DNA of 64,000 bases, from the NCBI RefSeq assembly GCF_010725485.1, contig NZ_AP022598.1:1550001-1614000 (forward strand). The letters are read 5' to 3'. The notes below the pieces were generated by a model that was given only the letters and a program-made list of their open reading frames with translations, was not told the origin of the DNA and did not search any database. The position numbers were made by a program, and so were the translations under genes. Below are positions 56,011 to 64,000 of this stretch, one piece after another. The stretch's first letter is position 1, and each line of letters begins with the position of its first letter. This DNA is from Mycolicibacterium parafortuitum (GTDB taxonomy: Bacteria; Actinomycetota; Actinomycetes; Mycobacteriales; Mycobacteriaceae).

Positions 56011-56621
56011 CCAAGGCATGGCCGTCGCGTCGTACGGCTTCCGCCGTACGCAAGGGTGACCTGCGTGAGCGGCAGATCCTCGATGCGGCCGAGGACCTGC
56101 TCTCATCCACCGGCTACGCCGACATGACCGTCGGCGACATCGCCGCGGCGGCCGGAATCACCCGCGGGGCGCTGTACTTCTACTTCGGCTCGAAACAAGA
56201 GGTGCTCACGGCGCTGGTTGCCCGCACCGTGCAGGCACTGCAGGAGAAGGTGGGTGCAGCCCGCACCGACACCGGCCCGGTCGACCGGGTCATCGCCGAG
56301 GCTCTGCACCGTACCGCGCAACTCTGGCGCGAGCACGGCCCGGTGATGCGCATGGCCGTCGATCTGGGATCCACCGTGCCCGAAGTCGACCGTCTGTGGA
56401 CCGGCGCCGCCGAAGTGTCCATCGACGCGATCGCCGAGGTCCTGCACCGCGGCGGCGTCCCGACCGGCGACGGGCCCGCGGATGCGCCGGCACTGGCACG
56501 CGCGTTGTGCTGGATGATCGAACGCAGCTTCTACCAGGCGTCCAAAGTGTCGCCACAGGCACTCGACAGCGCGGCGCAGACCTGTGAGGCGGTGTGGAAG
56601 CGCATGGCGACATCGCGCTGA
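56007..56621 (+). CDS. TetR-family regulator
   Basis: 204 residues. The DNA-binding domain has RERQILDAAEDLLSSTGYAD, then VGDIAAAAGITRGALYFYFGSKQEV; the ligand domain shows DRVIAEALHRTAQLWREHGP and RALCWMIERSFYQASKV. This helical pattern is again EthR/AcrR-like. GTG 56007 has GGAGGA 4 nt upstream. No obvious palindrome was found in the upstream 381 bp. The genes on either side (cutinase, DUF202) could be targets, but nothing in the sequence fixes one. Confidence 0.88.
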   Translation: MTKAWPSRRTASAVRKGDLRERQILDAAEDLLSSTGYADMTVGDIAAAAGITRGALYFYFGSKQEVLTALVARTVQALQEKVGAARTDTGPVDRVIAEALHRTAQLWREHGPVMRMAVDLGSTVPEVDRLWTGAAEVSIDAIAEVLHRGGVPTGDGPADAPALARALCWMIERSFYQASKVSPQALDSAAQTCEAVWKRMATSR

Positions 56622-56677
56622 GCCGGCGGGCGGCGACGTAGGGTGACCGCAATGGGCGATCGGATGGACGGCGGTCG

Positions 56678-57031
56678 ATGAGCTCGGAGGAACAGGATCC
56701 CGACTACCGCTTCACGCTGGCCAACGAGCGGACCTTCCTGGCGTGGATCCGGACGGCGCTGGCGCTGATCGCCGGCGGGATCGCGGTCGTGCAGTTCGTG
56801 CCGGAGTTCGGGATCCCCGGGACGCGCCACGGCCTGAGCATCGTGCTCACGGCGGGCGGCGGAGTCCTGGCCGCGCTGGCGGTGCGCCGCTGGCAGCGCG
56901 TCCAGGCCGCGATGCGCCGCAACGAGGAACTGCCGGCCACCCGTGTGCCGATGCTGCTGGGCGGCGGGATATTCGTGGTCACCCTGATCGTGCTGGTCAT
57001 CCTGGTGATCTGGCCGCCAGTCGGGCAGTGA
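56678..57031 (+). CDS. DUF202 (YidH-type) membrane protein
   Basis: 117 residues, three hydrophobic helices (about 24-44, 53-70 and 92-114). The N-terminal LANERTFLAWIRTALALIAGG is the YidH/DUF202 signature. The function is unknown. It lies 1 bp from a second DUF202 gene on the same strand and the pair are probably partners in one membrane complex. ATG 56678 is the first in-frame start. Confidence 0.85.
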   Translation: MSSEEQDPDYRFTLANERTFLAWIRTALALIAGGIAVVQFVPEFGIPGTRHGLSIVLTAGGGVLAALAVRRWQRVQAAMRRNEELPATRVPMLLGGGIFVVTLIVLVILVIWPPVGQ

Positions 57032-57032
57032 C

Positions 57033-57371
57033 ATGGCACCGCCTGAGCCCGCCAAGCCCGGACTGCCCGCAGAGCGCACCCTGCTGTCCTGGGAGAGAAG
57101 CGCATTCGGATTCCTGGTCGGCGGAGCGCTGATCCTGCTACGTCAGCACGGTCCGCTCGGCCCGGAGCGCGGCTGGCTCGCGATCACCGCGGCGTTGCTC
57201 GCCCTACTGGTCCTCGTGCTCGGATACCGGCGGTCCCACCAGATCAGAGCCGGCACGGGGGCCGACGACCGCATGGTCCTCGCCGAGCCTCAGACGGAGG
57301 TCGTGCTGATCGGCGCTGCGACGGTCGTCTTCGCGCTGGCCGTGTCCGGGGTGCTGCTGTTCGCCTGGTGA
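57033..57371 (+). CDS. Second DUF202 membrane protein
   Basis: 112 residues, three helices (about 24-40, 46-64 and 88-110). ERTLLSWERSAFGFLVGGAL is the DUF202 motif. It begins one base after the stop of the first DUF202 gene, giving tight co-translation. The pairing of two different DUF202 proteins is common in actinobacteria but has no assigned role. Confidence 0.85.
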   Translation: MAPPEPAKPGLPAERTLLSWERSAFGFLVGGALILLRQHGPLGPERGWLAITAALLALLVLVLGYRRSHQIRAGTGADDRMVLAEPQTEVVLIGAATVVFALAVSGVLLFAW

Positions 57372-57451
57372 GCGTCAGCCGACCATGCCCAGCTGATGGT
57401 CGTCCGGACCTGACGTGTCGATGACGGCAACGTCGATGAAGTCGCGACTCC

Positions 57452-57862
57452 TTATCGGTCGGTGGACCCGAGAGCGTCGATCGCGGCGCGCAGTTTGGCC
57501 GCGGCCTCGTCGGCGACCTCGCGCAGCCCCGGCTGATCTGACACCTGGACCATGATCTGAGGATCCATCGCGTCCACGATCACGGCGTCGCCGCCGGAGG
57601 CGGTGTCGGCACGAACCGCGACGTTGCAGGGCAGCAGCAGCCCGATCTGCCGGTCGGCGCTGACCGCACGGTGCGCCAGCGGCGGGTTGCAGGCCCCGAG
57701 GATCAGGTAGTCCTCCATGTCCTCACCGAGCTTCGCCTTCAGTGTCGCCTTCATGTCGATCTCGGTGAGCACACCGAAACCTTGTTCCGCCAGGGCTTTC
57801 CGGGTGCGTTGGACCGCGTCCTCGAAGGTCGTGTGCAGTGTGGTCGACAGCGCGTAACTCAT
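57452..57862 (-). CDS. DUF302 domain protein
   Basis: 136 residues, soluble. The DUF302 pattern is seen in TLHTTFEDAVQRTRKALAEQGFGVLTEIDM, then YLILGACNPPLAHRAVSADR, LLLPCNVAVRAD and VIVDAMDPQIMVQV. The conserved Cys in GACNPP and in LPCNV may bind a ligand or metal. Ligand and reaction unknown. It lies 39 bp downstream of the CstR-like repressor on the same strand, so it is predicted to belong to the reactive-sulfur regulon. Confidence 0.85.
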   Translation of the reverse strand: MSYALSTTLHTTFEDAVQRTRKALAEQGFGVLTEIDMKATLKAKLGEDMEDYLILGACNPPLAHRAVSADRQIGLLLPCNVAVRADTASGGDAVIVDAMDPQIMVQVSDQPGLREVADEAAAKLRAAIDALGSTDR

Positions 57863-57901
57863 AGTTCCTCCGTTCTCGTCGTCGTCGACGCCCCGGTCAG
57901 G

Positions 57902-59732
<1,831 letters not shown>

Positions 59733-59772
59733 GTTCGGGGTCCTTTCGGGGTGGGGAGGCGGTTGCCGGTAG

Positions 59773-59878
59773 ATACCGCCGGGGGTATGTTGGCTGTCAT
59801 GTTACACATACCCCAGGGGGTACCCGCAAGTTGGAATATGCATACCCCCTAGGGTACTTGACATACCCATAGGGGTAT
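59773..59878. promoter_or_regulatory. Four CstR-type operator boxes in the divergent promoter
   Basis: Four 16-bp inverted-repeat boxes of the form (A/G)TACCC-N4/6-GGGTA(T/C) lie at 59773-59788, 59808-59823, 59842-59857 and 59863-59878. Centres are 35, 34 and 21 bp apart. On the + strand TTGACA (59858-59863) is a -35 for the dioxygenase gene and box 4 fills its spacer region. The 203-bp gap between rhodanese and dioxygenase genes contains no other structure. A fifth box is at 58206-58221. Confidence 0.8.
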
Positions 59879-59934
59879 CGGCAGTCTGAGACGCAGACGG
59901 CTTAACCGATCTACCGAATGAGAGGGCCACCACC

Positions 59935-61314
59935 ATGAAGTTCATCCAGTACTACCTGGACTGCCTGTCGCACGCGTCCTACCTGGTCGCCGACGAAACC
60001 ACCGGCCGCGCAGTCGTTGTCGACCCGCAGCGCGACATCGCCGAGTACCTGGCCGATGCCGAAGCAAACGGTTACACCATCGAGTTGGTGATCGAGACGC
60101 ACTTCCATGCCGACTTCTTGTCCGGCCATCTGGAGCTGGCCGAGGCCACCGGCGCCAAGATCGTGTACTCCTCGGTCGCCGAGACCGAGTTCGAGTCCAT
60201 GGGCGTCGCCGATGGTGAGCGCTACTCGCTGGGTGACGTGACGCTGGAGTTCCGCCACACCCCCGGCCATACCCCGGAGTCGATGAGCATCGTGGTCTAC
60301 GAGCACGTCGGCGACGAGGTGCCCTACGGGGTGCTGACCGGTGACGCGCTGTTCATCGGCGACGTCGGCCGCCCGGATCTGCTGGCCTCCATCGGATTCA
60401 CCCGCGAGGAACTGGCCGAGAAGCTCTACGACTCGCTGCACGACAAGCTGATGACGCTGCCCGATGCGACCCGGGTGTTCCCAGCACACGGCGCGGGCTC
60501 GGCGTGCGGCAAGAACCTGTCGACCGAGCTGTCGTCGACCATGGGCGAGCAGAAGGCGACCAACTACGCCCTGCGCGCACCGGACAAGGCCACCTTCATG
60601 GCGCTGGTCACGGAGGGTCAGCCGCCCGCGCCCGCCTACTTCGTTTACAACGCGGTCCTCAACCGCAAGGGCCGCGAACTGCTGGACGAGACCAAGATGC
60701 CCGAGGCGATGACCTACGAGCAGGTGCGTGACGCGATGGCCGGCGGCGCGATCCTGGTCGACGGGCGTGGACCCGAGGAGTTCGCGCTGGGTCACCTGCG
60801 CGGCGCGATCAACATCGGGCTGGAGGGCCGCTACGCCGAGTTCGCCGGTTCGGTCGTGCCGACCGACGTCGACATCGTGCTGTTCACCGAGCCCGGAGCC
60901 GAGCTCGAAGCCAAGACCAGGCTGGCCCGGATCGGGTTCGACCGGGTGATCGGCTACCTGGAGAATCCGTTCGAGGCGATGTTCGACCACCGCGACGACG
61001 TCCAGATGGCGTCCCGGCTGACAGCCCAGGCCTTCGATGAGCGTGCCGCCGCGCTGTCCGACCTGCAGATCGTCGACGTGCGCAACCCCGGCGAGGTCGA
61101 GGCCGGTGCCATTCCGCATGCGGTGTCGATTCCGGTGGGGCAGTTGCCTTCCCGGCTGGACGAACTCGACCCGGCCAAGCCGACCGTCGTGTACTGCGCC
61201 GGCGGCTACCGGTCCTCGGTCGCGGCCAGTCTGTTGCGACACAACGGATTCGCCGACGTCAGCGACATCCTCGGCGGCTACGGCGCCTGGGACGACGCGC
61301 GCCAGAGCGCCTGA
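59935..61314 (+). CDS. Persulfide dioxygenase-rhodanese fusion (CstB-like)
   Basis: 459 residues: metallo-beta-lactamase-fold domain (about 1-240), a rhodanese domain lacking the active Cys (about 265-360; loop LFTEPG) and a C-terminal active rhodanese (Cys421 in CAGGYRS). Iron ligands of the ETHE1 class are recognisable: His56 with His58-Asp60 in THFHADFLSGH, His112 (TPGHTPES) and Asp137 (LTGDALF). It should oxidise glutathione- or mycothiol-type persulfide to sulfite and transfer sulfur. First gene of the + operon behind the CstR boxes. S. aureus CstB has the same MBL/inactive rhodanese/rhodanese arrangement. Confidence 0.93.
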   Translation: MKFIQYYLDCLSHASYLVADETTGRAVVVDPQRDIAEYLADAEANGYTIELVIETHFHADFLSGHLELAEATGAKIVYSSVAETEFESMGVADGERYSLGDVTLEFRHTPGHTPESMSIVVYEHVGDEVPYGVLTGDALFIGDVGRPDLLASIGFTREELAEKLYDSLHDKLMTLPDATRVFPAHGAGSACGKNLSTELSSTMGEQKATNYALRAPDKATFMALVTEGQPPAPAYFVYNAVLNRKGRELLDETKMPEAMTYEQVRDAMAGGAILVDGRGPEEFALGHLRGAINIGLEGRYAEFAGSVVPTDVDIVLFTEPGAELEAKTRLARIGFDRVIGYLENPFEAMFDHRDDVQMASRLTAQAFDERAAALSDLQIVDVRNPGEVEAGAIPHAVSIPVGQLPSRLDELDPAKPTVVYCAGGYRSSVAASLLRHNGFADVSDILGGYGAWDDARQSA

Positions 61315-61335
61315 GCATCGGGAGGAACAACTGAT

Positions 61336-62535
61336 ATGACAACTGCGAAACACACGATCGTCATCGTCGGCGGTGGCACCGCCGGCATCTCGGTGGCCGC
61401 CCGGCTGCTGCGCAACGGGCATTCCGACGTCGCGGTCATCGAGCCGTCGGACGTGCACTTCTACCAACCGCTCTGGACATTGGTCGGGGGTGGTCAGGCC
61501 AAGGCCTCGACCACTGCCCGGCCGGAGTCCTCGGTGATGCCCAAGGGCGCGACCTGGATCAAGAAGGCCGCCGCATCGGTTGACCCGGATAACAATACGG
61601 TCACCTGCACCGACGGCGCGGTTTACGGGTACCACGTACTCGTGGTCTGCCCTGGAATCCAGCTGGACTGGGACCGCACCGAGGGCCTGGCAGAGGCCCT
61701 CGGCAAGGACGGGGTGTCGTCGAACTACCGGTTCGACCTGGCGCCGAAGACGTGGCAGTTCATCCGCGGGCTGCGTTCGGGCACAGCGGTCTTCGGGATG
61801 CCCTCGGGACCGATCAAATGTGCCGGGGCGCCGCAGAAGATCGCCTACCTGGCCGCCGACTACTGGCGCTCCCAGGGCGTGCTCGACGACATCGACGTTC
61901 ACCTGGTGGTGCCCACACCACGGTTGTTCGGGATCCCGGCGATCGCCGACAGCCTCGATGAGATCGCGGCCGACTACGGCATCACCGTGCACACGAACTC
62001 CGAGGTGACCTCCGTCGACGCCGCTGCCCACAAGGTGGGAGTCACCTCCGGTGCGGACGGTGGATCAGAGGCCATGCTGCCCTACGACGTGCTCCATATG
62101 GCGCCGCGGCAATCGGCGCCGGACTGGATCAAGGCGAGCCCGCTGTCGACCGGTGACGCGAACGGCTATGTCGACATCGACAAGCACACGATGCAGCATG
62201 TGCGCTATCCCAACGTGTTCAGCCTCGGTGACGCCGGGTCCTCGCCGAACTCCAAGACCGGTGCCGCGATCCGCAAGCAGGCGCCGGTGGTGGTCGACAA
62301 CATCGAGTCACACCTGGCCGGCCGGCCGCTGACCGCCCGCTACGACGGGTACGGGTCGTGCCCGATCGTCACGTCCTCACACGACATGCTGCTCGCGGAG
62401 TTCGACTACGACCTCAACATCACGCCGTCGTTCCCGCTGCTCGACCCTGTCAAGCCGCACCGCGCCTACTGGTATCTCAAGAAGCACGGGCTGCCGTTCA
62501 TGTACTGGAATCTGATGCTGAAAGGACTGGCCTGA
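61336..62535 (+). CDS. sqr: Sulfide:quinone oxidoreductase, SQOR type
   Basis: 399 residues. FAD motif VIVGGGTAGISVAARLL at 9-25; FYQPLWTLVGGG is the SQR isoalloxazine segment. The active cysteine pair is present: Cys162 in IKCAGAPQKIAYL and Cys342 in GYGSCPIVTS, identical in context to human SQOR Cys201 and Cys379. It should oxidise sulfide to a persulfide, passing electrons to menaquinone. The C-terminal membrane-associating region includes PFMYWNLMLKGL. GGAGG precedes the ATG. It lies 21 bp after the dioxygenase gene and 2 bp before the thioredoxin gene in one operon. Confidence 0.93.
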   Translation: MTTAKHTIVIVGGGTAGISVAARLLRNGHSDVAVIEPSDVHFYQPLWTLVGGGQAKASTTARPESSVMPKGATWIKKAAASVDPDNNTVTCTDGAVYGYHVLVVCPGIQLDWDRTEGLAEALGKDGVSSNYRFDLAPKTWQFIRGLRSGTAVFGMPSGPIKCAGAPQKIAYLAADYWRSQGVLDDIDVHLVVPTPRLFGIPAIADSLDEIAADYGITVHTNSEVTSVDAAAHKVGVTSGADGGSEAMLPYDVLHMAPRQSAPDWIKASPLSTGDANGYVDIDKHTMQHVRYPNVFSLGDAGSSPNSKTGAAIRKQAPVVVDNIESHLAGRPLTARYDGYGSCPIVTSSHDMLLAEFDYDLNITPSFPLLDPVKPHRAYWYLKKHGLPFMYWNLMLKGLA

Positions 62536-62537
62536 CC

Positions 62538-62903
<366 letters not shown>

Positions 62904-62929
62904 CGGCGGCGAGCGGGCACGATGGACCC

Positions 62930-63433
62930 ATGGTTGAACGTGCCCGCGACGAGACCGGCCGGCCCCGCAACACGCGTCCCCGCGATGATCTGGGCCGGCC
63001 GCTCCCGCCGGGCAGCGAGGGTGTGCCCCGTATCCCGGACGACCTTTCCCTGACGCCGGCCGGTTTCTTGAACTACGCACAGCAACTGCTCGATGACGGG
63101 CGGGCCTTCCACGCCCACGAGGTGCTGGAGGCCGCGTGGAAGAACCGACCGGCCCAGGAGAGACCGCTCTGGCAGGGTCTGGCCCAGCTGGCCGTCGGCG
63201 TCACCCACGTTCAGCGCGGTAACCCGGCGGGGGCGGCCGCTCTGCTGCGCCGGGGCGCCGAGCGACTGCGCGAGGTCGACGACCCGGTGCCACACGGTGT
63301 GGACACCGCCGGGCTGATCGCCTGGGCGACGGAGCTGGTCGGCGGCCTCGGCGCAGGCGACGGTATCCCTCCGGAGCGGCTCCGGCCGGTCCTGGTCCGG
63401 CCGGGCGGCGGTGAAAGTGACTGGCCCGCTTGA
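62930..63433 (+). CDS. DUF309 family protein
   Basis: 167 residues. After a basic, Pro/Arg-rich leader, the segment FLNYAQQLLDDGRAFHAHEVLEAAWK and the following WQGLAQLAVGVTHVQRGNP is the DUF309 pattern, with two His in FHAHEV. The helical C-terminal part follows (GAAALLRRGAERLRE). The function is unknown. It lies 26 bp after the thioredoxin gene on the same strand and could belong to the sulfide operon by read-through. ATG 62930 (MVERARDE) is the first in-frame ATG. Confidence 0.82.
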   Translation: MVERARDETGRPRNTRPRDDLGRPLPPGSEGVPRIPDDLSLTPAGFLNYAQQLLDDGRAFHAHEVLEAAWKNRPAQERPLWQGLAQLAVGVTHVQRGNPAGAAALLRRGAERLREVDDPVPHGVDTAGLIAWATELVGGLGAGDGIPPERLRPVLVRPGGGESDWPA

Positions 63434-63443
63434 TCCCCGGCGA

Positions 63444-63462
63444 TGCCACACCCGGTGTGGCA
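63444..63462. promoter_or_regulatory. 19-bp palindrome before the glutamate-synthase-like gene
   Basis: TGCCACACC (63444-63452) and GGTGTGGCA (63454-63462) are perfect 9-bp arms about one central base. It lies 10 bp after the DUF309 stop and 10 bp before ATG 63473. The one-base centre suits a protein-binding site better than an RNA hairpin. Confidence 0.4.
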
Positions 63463-63472
63463 GTGTGGCGGT

Positions 63473-64000
63473 ATGAAGAAGCGCACCGTCGCCGCGCTGG
63501 CACCGGCCGCCGCGCTGGCCGGAGTCGCACTGCAGGATCTGCTGCAGAAAGAGCACGCGCTGCGGCACAACTTTCCGGTCCTGGCGCGGGCGAGATACCT
63601 GCTGGAGGCCATCGGCCCGGAATTGCGCCAGTACATCATCACCAGCAACGACGCCGAGCGGCCGTTCAGCCGCGATCAGCGCCGCTGGGTGTACACGTCG
63701 GCGAAGAAGGAGAACAACTACTTCGCGTTCGGCACCGACAACGACATCGAGAACAACACCTACCCGATCATCAAGCACGCGACGTTCTCCGACGTCGCCG
63801 CCGCGTCGCCGATCCACGGCAGCGATATCGAGGTACCCGGCGCCAAGATCCTCGGTGGCCCGCGCGGCCGCAGGTACGCGTTTCGGCCGGCGTCGGTGGT
63901 CAACGTGTCGGCGATGTCGTTCGGCTCGTTGAGCCCGCAGGCGATCGAGGCGATGAACAAGGGCGCCAAAATCGGCGGCTTCTGGCACAACACCGGTGAG
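63473..64000 (+). CDS. FMN-binding glutamate synthase-like protein (3' end outside window)
   Basis: 176 residues visible. A hydrophobic leader (AALAPAAALAGVAL), then the N-terminal part of the glutamate synthase-like FMN domain: LRQYIITSNDAERPFSRDQR, then YTSAKKENNYFAFGTDNDIE and SVVNVSAMSFGSLSPQAIEA with GAKIGGFWHNTGE at the edge. Members are stand-alone homologues of GltB's FMN barrel with unclear substrates and often a membrane-proximal leader. The gene is cut by the window end. The ATG has no strong Shine-Dalgarno. Confidence 0.85.
   Translation, partial: MKKRTVAALAPAAALAGVALQDLLQKEHALRHNFPVLARARYLLEAIGPELRQYIITSNDAERPFSRDQRRWVYTSAKKENNYFAFGTDNDIENNTYPIIKHATFSDVAAASPIHGSDIEVPGAKILGGPRGRRYAFRPASVVNVSAMSFGSLSPQAIEAMNKGAKIGGFWHNTGE

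Noticed and set aside
57378..57451. Minus-strand frame with coding-like tail (FIDVAVIDTSGPDDHQLGMVG)
   Set aside because: Only about 24 codons, no start and no recognised family; could be a relic, but support is too thin to annotate.

Overview
The window is high-GC (roughly two-thirds G+C by eye) actinobacterial DNA that looks like a fast-growing Mycobacterium/Mycolicibacterium. The evidence is an LppW-type lipoprotein, a DUF1906 (Rv2525c-like) Tat substrate, a 13E12/DUF222 HNH gene under a mycobacterial LexA box, a cutinase-like secreted esterase, a mycofactocin-type SDR, many GTG starts and several apparently leaderless regulator genes. No tRNA, rRNA, CRISPR array, insertion sequence or prophage is visible. 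Gene density is high, with many 1-11 nt overlaps.

Layout. 1-6.6 kb: methyltransferase (cut by the window edge), a MarR regulator whose promoter lies inside a long inverted repeat, an epimerase, a LuxR-type regulator, a small membrane protein, and a lactate permease coupled to an FAD-linked 2-hydroxyacid dehydrogenase. 6.6-10.6 kb: a relic of a quinone oxidoreductase, a DUF5996 protein, and a gluconate module (GntP permease, gluconokinase, GntR). 10.6-18.2 kb: an oxidative cluster of dehydrogenase, GMC oxidoreductase, P450, flavin monooxygenase, EthR-like TetR, SDR and a second TetR with two palindromic operators.

18.2-25.5 kb is the most interesting metabolic locus. Two divergent operons surround a GntR regulator: GntP-type permease, 3-hydroxyacyl-CoA-dehydrogenase-like enzyme and TIM-barrel enzyme on one side, and fused dihydroxyacetone/erythrulose kinase, RpiB-like and TIM-like isomerases on the other. 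The same near-identical palindrome occurs in front of both. Together they predict uptake of an acid sugar, 3-oxidation, decarboxylation to a tetrulose (L-erythrulose), phosphorylation and two isomerisations to D-erythrose 4-phosphate.

25.5-43.5 kb: zinc-ribbon membrane protein with a sedolisin protease, poly-threonine lipoprotein, two SDRs with a TetR, LexA-box DUF222/HNH gene, MpaB-like oxygenase, SurE, PfkB kinase, DUF1906 protein, LppW, class II UvrA, serine hydrolase and small basic proteins. 43.7-53.4 kb: CPBP protease with a two-component system, F420-reductase-like protein, small kinase, a TPP riboswitch driving a YkoE-D-C thiamine-precursor ECF transporter, and two MFS transporters. 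53.4-57.4 kb: membrane proteins, cutinase, TetR, DUF202 pair.

57.4-64 kb is a reactive-sulfur locus: a CstR-like two-cysteine repressor with DUF302, TSUP exporter and rhodanese on one strand, and persulfide dioxygenase-rhodanese, sulfide:quinone oxidoreductase (SQOR type) and thioredoxin on the other. Four 16-bp ATACCC-N4-GGGTAT-like boxes sit in the divergent promoter and a fifth in front of the repressor. A DUF309 protein and the start of an FMN-binding glutamate-synthase-like protein close the window.
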